DNA from: Pedobacter boryungensis
GTDB lineage: Bacteria > Bacteroidota > Bacteroidia > Sphingobacteriales > Sphingobacteriaceae
Length of the DNA stretch: 64,000 nucleotides
Reading direction: 5' to 3'
Assembly: GCF_013204825.1 (NCBI RefSeq)
Contig: NZ_JABMKV010000002.1
Location: forward strand, 558,001 to 622,000
Numbering within the stretch: position 1 is the stretch's first letter; each line of letters opens with the position of its first letter. Below the pieces are notes generated by a model, which made no database searches, was not told the origin of the DNA, and saw only the letters and a list, made by a program, of their open reading frames with translations. Shown one piece after another: positions 8,864 to 17,429 of the stretch. A program made the translations under genes and the position numbers.

Positions 8864-10210
8864 ATGAAAAGTTTTTTTAGAAAATATTATACAGATCTGT
8901 TTTTAGGTAAACGATTATTCATCGCCCTTGGTGTATGTGTAGTGTTGTTTCTATTTTCTTTTTTTATGCCATTTTTAGGCGATTTACCTTATATCCTTTT
9001 TGGTATAGTATTAATCTTAGTTGGGCTAGATCTCTTTTTATTGTATGCAAATGATAAAGGAGTCTTTCTTCGCAGAGATGTGCCAGAAAGATTAAGCAAT
9101 GGCGATGATAATGAACTCAAAATCTATATCGAAAACTTTTATCCTTTTCAAGTAAGTGTAGGAATTATCGATGAAATTCCGTTCCAGTTCCAAAAACGTG
9201 ATCTGTGGTTTACAGCGGATTTATCTTCGCGAGAGCAAAAAATAATTACCTACACGTTAAGGCCAACTAAACGTGGTGAATATAATTTTGGCTTAACACG
9301 ATTATATGTTCAATCTCCCTTAGCGTTAATTAGTCGCCGGTTTAACGTTGGTGAAGATAAATTGGTGCCAGTTTATCCTTCTTTTTTAAAGTTGAGGCAA
9401 TATGAATTAATGGCTGTTTCAAATCGTTTAACCGATATTGGGATAAAGAAAATGAGGAGAATTGGTCATAGTATGGAGTTTGATCAAGTTAAAAATTATG
9501 TTGCTGGTGATGATTACAGAACCGTAAACTGGAAAGCTACAGCTCGCAAAGGAGATTTAATGGTAAACTCTTTTACAGATGAAAAAGCACAACATATTTA
9601 TTGCGTAATTGATAAGTCGAGAGCAATGAAAATGCCTTTTGAAGGGTTAAGCTTACTCGACTACGCCATTAACGCCAGCTTAATTTTAAGTAATGTAGCT
9701 TTAGTAAAACAAGATAAAGCTGGGCTAATTACCATTGCGGAAAAAACAGGTAGTTTAGTGCCCGCAGATCGCCGACCAACACAGCTAAACAAAATTATGG
9801 AGGTGTTGTATAAAGAGAAAACTCGCTATCTGGAAACCGATATGGAGGCTTTGTATATTAGTGTTAGGGCAGTTTTGAAACAACGTAGTCTAGTCGTTTT
9901 TTTTACCAATTTCGAAAGCATGTCGGCACTAGAAAGACAATTGCCCTTTTTAAAACGCATTGCTAAATTTCATTTGTTGTTAGTGGTATTTTTTGAGAAT
10001 ACAACATTGAAATCATTAAGTGAAGAACCTGCACAAGATATAGAGGGTATTTACATTAAAACCATTGCAGAAAAATTTGCTTTCGAAAAGAAATTAATGG
10101 TTAAAGAATTAACCAAGCATGGTATTTTAAGTTTGCTAACTCCACCTCAAAAATTAACAGTTAATGTGGTGAACAGATATTTAGCAATTAAAGCAAAACA
10201 ACAAATTTAG
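8864..10210 (+). CDS. DUF58 domain (vWA-like) membrane protein
   Basis: A 448-residue protein with two N-terminal membrane helices (FIALGVCVVLFLFSFFMPFL; LFGIVLILVGLDLFLLYAN), a beta-rich extracytoplasmic-type region and a C-terminal vWA-like region. The DUF58 signature is VKNYVAGDDYRTVNWKATAR, followed by the MIDAS-like DKSRAM. It ends the SpoIIM-to-DUF58 operon. Family members are predicted partners of MoxR ATPases; a biochemical role for this version is not known. No clear terminator follows. Confidence 0.88.
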   Translation: MKSFFRKYYTDLFLGKRLFIALGVCVVLFLFSFFMPFLGDLPYILFGIVLILVGLDLFLLYANDKGVFLRRDVPERLSNGDDNELKIYIENFYPFQVSVGIIDEIPFQFQKRDLWFTADLSSREQKIITYTLRPTKRGEYNFGLTRLYVQSPLALISRRFNVGEDKLVPVYPSFLKLRQYELMAVSNRLTDIGIKKMRRIGHSMEFDQVKNYVAGDDYRTVNWKATARKGDLMVNSFTDEKAQHIYCVIDKSRAMKMPFEGLSLLDYAINASLILSNVALVKQDKAGLITIAEKTGSLVPADRRPTQLNKIMEVLYKEKTRYLETDMEALYISVRAVLKQRSLVVFFTNFESMSALERQLPFLKRIAKFHLLLVVFFENTTLKSLSEEPAQDIEGIYIKTIAEKFAFEKKLMVKELTKHGILSLLTPPQKLTVNVVNRYLAIKAKQQI

Positions 10211-10270
10211 TTTAATTAGTTGTATCCATTCGAAGGAAAAGATTTGCGACTGGAATATAGATAAGAGTAT

Positions 10271-11434
10271 TTATTCGTAAAGTAAGTAAGGTTTAACTTT
10301 TTCTTGAAATGCGGATACAGTACACAAATTATTTATAGTACTTTCAAAATCCGATAAGGGTAGCTCAAATAAATCTTCACTATTTGCAATACCTAAAAGT
10401 TTATCCAGGTGTTTAGTGCCATCGGGATTAGCATTAGTTAAGTAGGGTTGCCATTTAAAATGCAAGGGATGGCTATCTTTAATGAGCTTAATCAGCAATA
10501 GACCAGTCTTTACGGCATCAAATTCATTATAGTTTTTCGGAGAAATATAAAGCCCATTGCAAATTTCGCCAGCAAATTTCGCTTCTTTAGGAATGGTAGT
10601 AATAGCTTCTATGTGTAAAACATCTTCTAGCTGTTTTTGTATTTCTGAAGCATGCATTAGCCAAGGTGCAGCAACCATTTGAAAGGATAGATTTGTCCCT
10701 CGTCCTTCGGTTAAATTTGTAGCTTCGAGCATTCCTAGTCCGGGGTATAAAATTGCGGCATTAAAGCTATTAATGGCTGGAGATGTAGGTGTGAAATTTA
10801 TCCCCCAGTTGGGGAAAAAGTCACTTCTGCTTAATTGCTCACACTTAATAACTGTAACTGAAGCATTAATGTTTTTTATATCGTTAAAGTACAATGCTAA
10901 TTCGCCCAAAGTACAGCTGTGGCGTAAAGGAATGTCCCACCGACCAATAAACGATGAACAATTTAGCTCATCTAACATTGGACCTTCAATTTGAGCTAGA
11001 TCTAAACCAATGGGATTGGGTCTGTCTAAAATTATAAGTGGTTTATTATATTCTTTACAGGCTTCAATTAGGTAAGTTAAAGTCCACAAATAGGTGTAAA
11101 ATCTGGCGCCAATGTCTGGAATATCAAATAGAACAAGGTCTACATCTGCTAAATCAGTAGCATTTGGTTTTAATTTTTCACTGTATAAACTGATGATGGG
11201 TAATTTTGTTGCCACATCAAAACCATCGGGCATTTTCTCGCCATCGGCACCTTTAGTGTTAAAACCATGTTCTGGAGAGAATAGTTTAACAATATTAAAA
11301 CCAGCTTTGATCAATGCTAAATGCGATGGAATATCGTTTTCAGTTGTAGCAGCATTATTGGTAACAAGGGCAATTTTTTGTTTTCGCCAATCGGGACGTT
11401 CAGCAAGTAAAATGCTTATTCCGAATTTAATCAT
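10271..11434 (-). CDS. DUF1343 / NamZ-like exo-beta-N-acetylmuramidase
   Basis: A 387-residue DUF1343 protein. The family includes NamZ, an exo-N-acetylmuramidase of peptidoglycan turnover. Visible conserved blocks are IALVTNNAATTEND, LFSPEHGF, LVFDIPDIGARFYTYLWTL, ILDRPNPIG, EGPML and GRWDIPLRHSCTLGEL. The Glu of SPEHGF is a plausible catalytic residue but is not proven by the sequence. No signal peptide is visible at the chosen start, although many relatives are secreted, so this copy may be cytoplasmic or the true location is unclear. It starts 9 bases after the serine deaminase stop and is probably co-transcribed. Confidence 0.85.
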   Translation of the reverse strand: MIKFGISILLAERPDWRKQKIALVTNNAATTENDIPSHLALIKAGFNIVKLFSPEHGFNTKGADGEKMPDGFDVATKLPIISLYSEKLKPNATDLADVDLVLFDIPDIGARFYTYLWTLTYLIEACKEYNKPLIILDRPNPIGLDLAQIEGPMLDELNCSSFIGRWDIPLRHSCTLGELALYFNDIKNINASVTVIKCEQLSRSDFFPNWGINFTPTSPAINSFNAAILYPGLGMLEATNLTEGRGTNLSFQMVAAPWLMHASEIQKQLEDVLHIEAITTIPKEAKFAGEICNGLYISPKNYNEFDAVKTGLLLIKLIKDSHPLHFKWQPYLTNANPDGTKHLDKLLGIANSEDLFELPLSDFESTINNLCTVSAFQEKVKPYLLYE

Positions 11435-11443
11435 TGCTTTTGG

Positions 11444-12871
11444 TTAACATTCTGGCAAACTTAATGGAATATTGGTCGCCAATCCGCCATCAGAAGTTTC
11501 TTTATATTTAGAGTTCATATCTAAAGCAGTTTCCCACATGGTATTTACTACGGCATCTAAACTTACTTTAGCCTTATCAGGATTACTTTGTAATGCCAAC
11601 TGACTTGCTGTTATCGCTTTGATGGCACCCATCGTATTTCGTTCTATACATGGAATTTGTACTAGCCCACCAATTGGATCGCAGGTTAATCCTAAATGAT
11701 GCTCCATTGCTATTTCTGCAGCCATTAAAACCTGTCGTTGAGAACCACCTAAACATTCTGTTAACGCAGCAGCGGCCATAGCAGATGATACGCCAATTTC
11801 TGCCTGACAACCTCCCATAGCTGCTGAGATTGTGGCGCCTTTTTTAAAAATACTTCCAACTTCAGATGCGCAAGCTATAAATTGAATTATCTTTTCTTCC
11901 TCATAACCATCGCAAAAAGCAATATAATATTGTAAAACTGCTGGTATAACTCCCGCTGCTCCATTTGTTGGCGCTGTAACTACTCTTCCAAAAGCAGCAT
12001 TTTCTTCGTTAACAGCTAAAGCGAAGCAGCTTACCCAGTCTAGAATATAATTAAAACCATTACCACCGTTTCTAATAGCGGCTACCCAACTATCGTAATC
12101 CGTATAAGTTTGTCCGTTAATTAATCGTTTATTTAAAGCTGATGCTCTGCGGGCAACATTTAATCCGCCAGGTAAAAAACCACCAGTATGACAACCGCGA
12201 TAAATACATTCTTTAATTACTTGAAAATGCTTTAAAATACCTTTTTTAGTTTCAGCTTCTGGTCGCCAGGCTGCCTCGTTTTCTAACACTACTCCGCTTA
12301 CTTTTAAGCCTGTAGATAAGCACCAGTGTAAAAGTTCACTTGCTTTTTCTACTGGAAATGGAAGATCTACCTGGTCTTTTTCACTACCATTTTCACCTTC
12401 TTTAACAACAAAACCACCGCCAATTGAATAATAGGTTTCCGTAAAGGCTTTGCCTGTACTTAAAAATGCTTGGAAGGTGACTGCATTCGGGTGAAAAGGT
12501 AAACTTTCTGTAAAGAGGAACATCAAATCATCTGTGTAAGAGAATTCGATGGTTTTTTCGCCCCCTAAAAGTAATTTCTGACTAATTTTAATTTCTTCAA
12601 CGGTGCTATCAATTGCGTTTACATCAAAAGTTACGGGATCGCCACCAGCTAAACCCAATAAAATGGCGATATCAGTTCCATGTCCTTTACCTGTTTTGGC
12701 CAAAGAACCATATAAAAGTATTTTTACTTGCTCAACTTCATTTAATAAATCTTGCTTTTTTAAGGAAGTTGTAAATTGTTGTGCAGCTCGCCACGGCCCT
12801 AAAGTGTGGGAACTCGAGGGACCAATACCTATTTTGAATATGTCGAAAACTGAAATCTGTTCGTTTTGCAT
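11444..12871 (-). CDS. sdaA: L-serine ammonia-lyase, iron-sulfur type
   Basis: A 475-residue single-chain L-serine dehydratase converting serine to pyruvate and ammonia. The N-terminal beta domain has [20 protein letters not shown]. The C-terminal alpha domain has [18 protein letters not shown] and [20 protein letters not shown], whose cysteines are expected [4Fe-4S] ligands. I start at the ATG at 12871; the further upstream TTG at 12880 would add only three residues. The gene is divergent from the fucosidase gene and precedes the NamZ-like gene. Confidence 0.93.
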   Translation of the reverse strand: MQNEQISVFDIFKIGIGPSSSHTLGPWRAAQQFTTSLKKQDLLNEVEQVKILLYGSLAKTGKGHGTDIAILLGLAGGDPVTFDVNAIDSTVEEIKISQKLLLGGEKTIEFSYTDDLMFLFTESLPFHPNAVTFQAFLSTGKAFTETYYSIGGGFVVKEGENGSEKDQVDLPFPVEKASELLHWCLSTGLKVSGVVLENEAAWRPEAETKKGILKHFQVIKECIYRGCHTGGFLPGGLNVARRASALNKRLINGQTYTDYDSWVAAIRNGGNGFNYILDWVSCFALAVNEENAAFGRVVTAPTNGAAGVIPAVLQYYIAFCDGYEEEKIIQFIACASEVGSIFKKGATISAAMGGCQAEIGVSSAMAAAALTECLGGSQRQVLMAAEIAMEHHLGLTCDPIGGLVQIPCIERNTMGAIKAITASQLALQSNPDKAKVSLDAVVNTMWETALDMNSKYKETSDGGLATNIPLSLPEC

Positions 12872-12938
12872 CGTTAACAAAGCTATATACTTTTAATGAT
12901 ATTTGTGTATTTTGTGATACGAAGTTTAAAATCGTTTT

Positions 12939-14339
12939 ATGAAAAAAATACCAGCTTTAATTTATTTCCTTTTCATCAGTTTTTTAACTTTTGCACAAAT
13001 CTATCAACCACCTACAGATGCCAAAGTTGCGGCTAAATTATCTCAATGGGGAGGTAAAAAATTTGGGCTCTTTATGCATTGGGGTATTTATAGTATTCCT
13101 GGGATTGTAGAATCGTGGAGTATTAATTCTGAGGATGCATCTTGGATACCTCGTGACAGCACCCTTAATTATGAAAAATATAAAAAGTGGTATTTCGATC
13201 TCAATAAACAATTTAATCCTGTAAATTTTGACCCCACTATTTGGGCGGGTTATGCTAAAAAAGCAGGAATGCAGTATGTGGTGTTTACGACTAAACATCA
13301 CGATGGTTTTGCAATGTTCAATACTAAACAATCTAATTACAAAATTACAGGGGCTGATGTTCCTTTTTCTTCAAATCCAAAAGCGAATATTGTTAAAGAA
13401 GTTTTCTCGGCTTTTAGAAATGAAGGATTTATGATTGGTGCTTATTTTTCTAAACCAGATTGGCATAGCGAATATTATTGGTGGCCACGTTATGCGACTC
13501 CAGATCGTAATAACAATTACGATATTCGTTTGCATCCACAACGTTGGCAACAGTTTAAACAATTTACTTATAATCAAATAGAAGAATTGATGAGCGATTA
13601 TGGTAAAGTTGATATTTTATGGCTTGATGGCGGTTGGGTAAGACCGAAGGCAACGGTTAATGAAGAGGTTTTGTCTTGGGGTGCGCCTATCCCGGCTTGG
13701 GATCAAGATATTGACATGCCAAAAATCGCCAAGATGGCTAGGGCAAAACAACCAGGATTAATCATGGTAGATAGAACAGTACATGGCGAATATGAAAACT
13801 ACCAAACCCCTGAGCAAAAAATTCCTGAAAAGCCATTAAATTATCCTTGGGAGACCTGTATGACAATGGGTGATGCTTGGGGGTATGTGCCAAACGACAA
13901 CTATAAAAGTGCCAATACGCTAGTTCATTTATTAGTAGATATTGTTGCTAAAGGCGGCAATTTTTTATTAGATGTTGGTCCAAAGCCTGATGGAACTTTT
14001 CCTGAAATTGTTTTGCAGCGCTTAACCGAGATTGGGCAATGGATGGATATCAATAAGGAATCCATTTATGAAACTGAGCCAATTGCTCCTTATAAATCTG
14101 AGAATGTCTGTTTTACAAAAGGTAAAAGGGGGAATATTTATGCGCTGTATTTGATTAATGAAAAAAGTGTAGTTCCTGCTAAAATTATGCTTAAATCATT
14201 GCCTAAAATACCTAAAAGGGTTTCCTTATTAGGGGTTAAAAGTGTTGTAAAATGGAAACAGATTGGTAATGATTTTGAAATTGTTTTGCCAAAAGATACA
14301 AAGGGTTTGAAACATGCTTTGGTTTTTAAATTTGATTAG
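12939..14339 (+). CDS. Secreted alpha-L-fucosidase, GH29
   Basis: A 466-residue glycoside hydrolase family 29 enzyme. The signal peptide is MKKIPALIYFLFISFLTFAQ. The domain starts with WGGKKFGLFMHWGIYSIPG and continues with VFTTKHHDGFAMFNT. Asp230 in VDILWLDGGW is the expected catalytic nucleophile, and WETCMTMGDAWGY and GGNFLLDVGPKPDG are also conserved. A short C-terminal beta domain follows. It would release L-fucose (or possibly galactose-like residues) from glycans in the periplasm or outside the cell. No SusC/SusD pair is next to it, so it is not in a standard polysaccharide-utilisation locus. Confidence 0.93.
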   Translation: MKKIPALIYFLFISFLTFAQIYQPPTDAKVAAKLSQWGGKKFGLFMHWGIYSIPGIVESWSINSEDASWIPRDSTLNYEKYKKWYFDLNKQFNPVNFDPTIWAGYAKKAGMQYVVFTTKHHDGFAMFNTKQSNYKITGADVPFSSNPKANIVKEVFSAFRNEGFMIGAYFSKPDWHSEYYWWPRYATPDRNNNYDIRLHPQRWQQFKQFTYNQIEELMSDYGKVDILWLDGGWVRPKATVNEEVLSWGAPIPAWDQDIDMPKIAKMARAKQPGLIMVDRTVHGEYENYQTPEQKIPEKPLNYPWETCMTMGDAWGYVPNDNYKSANTLVHLLVDIVAKGGNFLLDVGPKPDGTFPEIVLQRLTEIGQWMDINKESIYETEPIAPYKSENVCFTKGKRGNIYALYLINEKSVVPAKIMLKSLPKIPKRVSLLGVKSVVKWKQIGNDFEIVLPKDTKGLKHALVFKFD

Positions 14340-14391
14340 TATGATATATTCAGTAGCTTAAAGGCAATATTAATTTAGTAATGAACCTAAA

Positions 14392-14883
14392 ATGGAAATT
14401 CAAAGTAGTAATATAAATTTAGAATATTGTAGAGCGAATTCAGGGAAGCGATTGGCAAACTATCTTATCGATGGTACTGTTTATTACATCATTATTGTTT
14501 TTATAAGTTTTATTATAGAGATGTTAATTCCATATAGTGTTTCTGAGATGAACATCAATAGGATAGAAGAGAGATTGGTTGGACTGGTTCTGTATGGTTT
14601 AGTTATGTTTCTGATTGAAGCTGCTTTTCAAGGGAAATCGTTAGGTAAGTTAATTACAGGAACCAAAGCAGTTAAGAATGACGGTGGTACGTTAAATATG
14701 AAAGATGCATTTATTAGAAACTTTATTAGAGCAATACCTTTTAATGCACTGAGTGCTTTAGGAACACCTTGTAGACCATGGCATGATAGTCTATCAAATA
14801 CAATAGTTGTAGACGAAAAAGTGCTAAATCTTCAACTAAGGAAGGAAAAGTTTTTTGAGAACCTCAAAAATCAAAGACAATAA
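14392..14883 (+). CDS. RDD family membrane protein
   Basis: A 163-residue RDD-domain protein. NSGKRLANYLIDGTVYYIII near the N-terminus, GLVLYGLVMFLIEAAFQGKSLGK in the middle and RNFIRAIPFNALSALG near the end match the usual three-helix RDD layout. It is not the same lineage as the longer RDD protein at 3288-4019, having no soluble C-terminal extension. It stands alone, 52 bases after the fucosidase gene. Function unknown. Confidence 0.85.
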   Translation: MEIQSSNINLEYCRANSGKRLANYLIDGTVYYIIIVFISFIIEMLIPYSVSEMNINRIEERLVGLVLYGLVMFLIEAAFQGKSLGKLITGTKAVKNDGGTLNMKDAFIRNFIRAIPFNALSALGTPCRPWHDSLSNTIVVDEKVLNLQLRKEKFFENLKNQRQ

Positions 14884-14912
14884 TTTCCGTTATTTCATTT
14901 GAAGCTGAATTA

Positions 14913-15320
14913 CTATTTATCCTTGGCATTAATTAGTTTATTCATTACTTCTATCGTTTTAGCTTGCGCCGCAATTGTTCCTTCTTGTAAAGTAATAATT
15001 TGATGTAAACGTTCTATTTCGGTAAGTTGATTATATTCAGTTTGGTTTTTTACTTCTTGTTCTGTGACAGTTGAAGCACCATTTTCTTCTGTATTTGTAT
15101 ATGCTTTTGTTGGCCGACCTTCGCCTGTAATAATCCAATTGGGATTTAGTTCATCGCATTTTGTGAATATCAAATCATAATTAATTGTATTCCTTGTGTA
15201 CCAATTAGCGAGTGTGTTTGTTCCTAGACCTAGAAATCTTGCTAACTGTGCATCTGATTTAAATTTATAGTGAAATTTTATTCTGCTTAAAATCAGTGAT
15301 TTGTCGATTTTATCCTTCAT
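14913..15320 (-). CDS. Phage CI-repressor-type HTH regulator
   Basis: A 135-residue protein with an N-terminal helix-turn-helix domain of the bacteriophage CI-repressor type: DAQLARFLGLGTNTLANWYT is the HTH, and IITGEGRP is the hallmark end of that domain. The C-terminal part (ERLHQIITLQEGTIAAQAKT) looks like a short coiled coil, probably for dimerisation. There is no LexA/S24-like peptidase domain, so it would not be cleaved in an SOS response. No phage genes are nearby. It is divergent from a small unknown gene across a 121-base spacer that holds a possible operator. Confidence 0.85.
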   Translation of the reverse strand: MKDKIDKSLILSRIKFHYKFKSDAQLARFLGLGTNTLANWYTRNTINYDLIFTKCDELNPNWIITGEGRPTKAYTNTEENGASTVTEQEVKNQTEYNQLTEIERLHQIITLQEGTIAAQAKTIEVMNKLINAKDK

Positions 15321-15351
15321 TTTGTGAATTTAAAACTCTTTTGGTATTGTA

Positions 15352-15372
15352 TTGCTCATTTATTGTGAGTAA
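15352..15372. promoter_or_regulatory. Candidate operator between the repressor and a small divergent gene
   Basis: Imperfect inverted repeat ttgctca-N7-tgagtaa (6 of 7 positions pair) in the divergent spacer, 32 bases from the repressor ATG. Position and symmetry suit autoregulation, but this is inference from shape alone. Confidence 0.3.
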
Positions 15373-15441
15373 ACTTGTATTATTATTATAAATGTAATAG
15401 AAAAAATTAAATTGATGAATAGAATTTAAACAAAGTAAGAT

Positions 15442-15693
15442 ATGGAAGAGACAAATACAACACAAACAAATACATTAGTAAATGCTGAAATCTCTGAAAA
15501 TATCTTACATGAGTTTAAGGTTTTTATAAAAACAGTTCCTGCAAAGAGATTAAATAGGAATTTAAGAAAAATGTTAGCTGATTATCTTTTTTATAATATG
15601 GACGCTTTGCCAATAGATTTTAAAGATTTATTAACTGATTTATATTGGTTGCATGAATTGTTAGATGAAATTGAGGGAAAAGAATTCATTTAA
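15442..15693 (+). CDS. Small protein of unknown function
   Basis: An 83-residue, acidic, probably helical cytoplasmic protein (MEETNTTQTNTLVNAEISEN at the start; KDLLTDLYWLHELLDEIEG near the end). I do not recognise a family. There is no signal peptide or membrane helix. It is divergent from the CI-type repressor, so it is the most likely regulated target. Its stop codon overlaps the stop of the convergent MgtC/SapB gene. The pairing resembles small regulator/partner pairs from phage remnants, but this is not shown. Confidence 0.6.
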   Translation: MEETNTTQTNTLVNAEISENILHEFKVFIKTVPAKRLNRNLRKMLADYLFYNMDALPIDFKDLLTDLYWLHELLDEIEGKEFI

Positions 15694-16346
15694 AAATCAA
15701 ATGCAATAATCTTATGATCTTGCAACATTCTATCTACAAATTTTTTATGGTTTTTGGGACTGCCTACTGCTACCCACGTACCACTAATTATACCGTTTGC
15801 TAATTCTTGTTTGCCTCTGTGAAGTTTCAGTTTTGAAGTTCTGATATATTCCTCATAAGCATCTAAGCTTTCATTTTCATATTTTTTAACTATTCGGTAT
15901 GTTCTTTTAGTAAAGCGTCTTTCTACGAAATTCTCTACATACGGAAAAATAAGTAGAGCAAGTAGTACCACTATCGTTACACCTATTGCTTGTTCGTGAT
16001 AGCCAGATCCAACGGCCATGCCTATTGCTGCTACAATCCAAATTACACAGGCAGTTGTTAAACCTTTTACTTGATTATCCTCCTTAAATATTACTCCAGC
16101 ACCTAAAAAACCAATTCCAGTCACAATATTAGAGGCTATACGATCTTGACTATTCAACCCTATTTTAACTGATAAAATAGTGAATAGCGTTGAACCCAAA
16201 CCAATCATAATCATGGTTTTTAGACCAGCTTGTTTGCTTCTAAATTCTCGTTCTACGCCAATTAATCCACAAAGTAGTGTGGCTATTAAAAACTTATTGA
16301 CTTCACTTTGTGTGATAAAATGACTGCTATCAAAAAAACTTTGCAT
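15690..16346 (-). CDS. MgtC/SapB family membrane protein
   Basis: A 218-residue protein. The N-terminal MgtC/SapB domain has conserved LIATLLCGLIGVEREFRSKQ, AGLKTMIMIGLGSTLFTILS, ASNIVTGIGFLGAGVIFKED and VKGLTTACVIWIVAAIGMAV. A cytoplasmic C-terminal domain of about 80 residues follows. MgtC proteins are linked to growth under low magnesium and to modulation of the F-type ATPase, but the transport activity of this family is unsettled. It is convergent with, and overlaps, the small gene before it. Confidence 0.92.
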   Translation of the reverse strand: MQSFFDSSHFITQSEVNKFLIATLLCGLIGVEREFRSKQAGLKTMIMIGLGSTLFTILSVKIGLNSQDRIASNIVTGIGFLGAGVIFKEDNQVKGLTTACVIWIVAAIGMAVGSGYHEQAIGVTIVVLLALLIFPYVENFVERRFTKRTYRIVKKYENESLDAYEEYIRTSKLKLHRGKQELANGIISGTWVAVGSPKNHKKFVDRMLQDHKIIAFDF

Positions 16347-16403
16347 ATGTATTGGGTTATAACGTAATAGTTAAATAACGCTGATTAGGAGTGTTAAGTT
16401 TGC

Positions 16404-17429
16404 CTAGTAAAAGTTAGAGCAGCGTAATCCATTGTATTTTTTAGTGCGTGTACTATTTGGCCAGTATTTTTCGTAACCTATGCTTGCTTCTGTTGTACCA
16501 CTGGTATTTGTATAATTTAATTTAGAAGTGGTTGCATCATGACTTAAGCCTACTCTTATTTTTTCAGTATCGCTACGTTTTAGAAAGATATCTATAATTA
16601 AAGAAAATACCAGGGCATCTGATCCACCTTCTTGATTGGTACGGTACCAAATGCCGGTATTGAAGCCTTTGTATTTGAATTGAGCGCCTGCACTTATGGA
16701 ACTTACGTTGCCTTGTTTGTAATAAACAACGGATGGGATTAGAAAGGCACCTTCATCTTCGGTATAATCGTAATTGTAACTTAAAGGCATTTTAAAGCTG
16801 GCATTTATGGACATACGCATGGGTAGCTTAGCTTGTGTACCACTAAAAGATTCATCTGGTTTATTGATATGATATACTGATGCACCTAACATTGCATTGC
16901 GATATACAAAATTTACTCCAACCGCAGGATCAAAGAAAAAGCGGTTTGAAACATCTGGTAATTGTGCCGATGATATGCTGCCAGGTATGTAACCCAATCT
17001 TCTGTCAATTTGATCTCCAAAAACCAATTTACTCCAATCAATTGAACGATTGGTAAAACCAGCTTGTATACCAAAAGATGCTAGAAAATCATCACCCCCT
17101 ACACTATAGGAATATGTTGCTGCAATATTGTTTTTGGTTAAATATGCTGTGCCTTCGCTGCTTCTGTTGAATGATAAGCCAACACCGCCGGCTAATTTTG
17201 GAACGGCCACATCTACTGAGGCATTGATATAAGATAAATCTCCACCCAATGAGCTCCATTGATTTCTATAAATCATGTTTAATCTAATATCTCCATCAAA
17301 TTGACCAGTTAGTGATGGATTTAAATAGATAGGAGCATTAAAAAACTGAGAGAATAGATGATCTTGAGCTTTTAGTATATTACAGCTTAAGGTTATTAAT
17401 AAAATCCCTATGGCAATTCTTTTCATCAT
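16404..17429 (-). CDS. PorP/SprF-like type IX secretion outer-membrane protein
   Basis: A 341-residue protein with signal peptide MMKRIAIGILLITLSCNILK and the family opening DHLFSQFFNAPIYLNPSLTG, then QWSSLGGDLSYINASVDVAV and a predicted outer-membrane beta barrel. PorP/SprF proteins act with the type IX secretion system and are often encoded beside a CHU_C-domain adhesin that they help export or anchor. Here the ATG at 17429 overlaps the stop of the giant CHU_C gene (ATGA), so the two are translationally coupled, as with sprB-sprF. Confidence 0.9.
   Translation of the reverse strand: MMKRIAIGILLITLSCNILKAQDHLFSQFFNAPIYLNPSLTGQFDGDIRLNMIYRNQWSSLGGDLSYINASVDVAVPKLAGGVGLSFNRSSEGTAYLTKNNIAATYSYSVGGDDFLASFGIQAGFTNRSIDWSKLVFGDQIDRRLGYIPGSISSAQLPDVSNRFFFDPAVGVNFVYRNAMLGASVYHINKPDESFSGTQAKLPMRMSINASFKMPLSYNYDYTEDEGAFLIPSVVYYKQGNVSSISAGAQFKYKGFNTGIWYRTNQEGGSDALVFSLIIDIFLKRSDTEKIRVGLSHDATTSKLNYTNTSGTTEASIGYEKYWPNSTRTKKYNGLRCSNFY

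Noticed and set aside
12878-12885. TAGCTTTG, an exact TAnnTTTG match, on the minus strand as the sdaA promoter
   Set aside because: It would put the transcription start at the start codon and there is no TTTG at the right distance upstream.
14913-15693. Prophage remnant around the CI-type repressor
   Set aside because: Neighbours are RDD and MgtC/SapB genes; no integrase, structural or lysis genes and no attachment repeats were seen.
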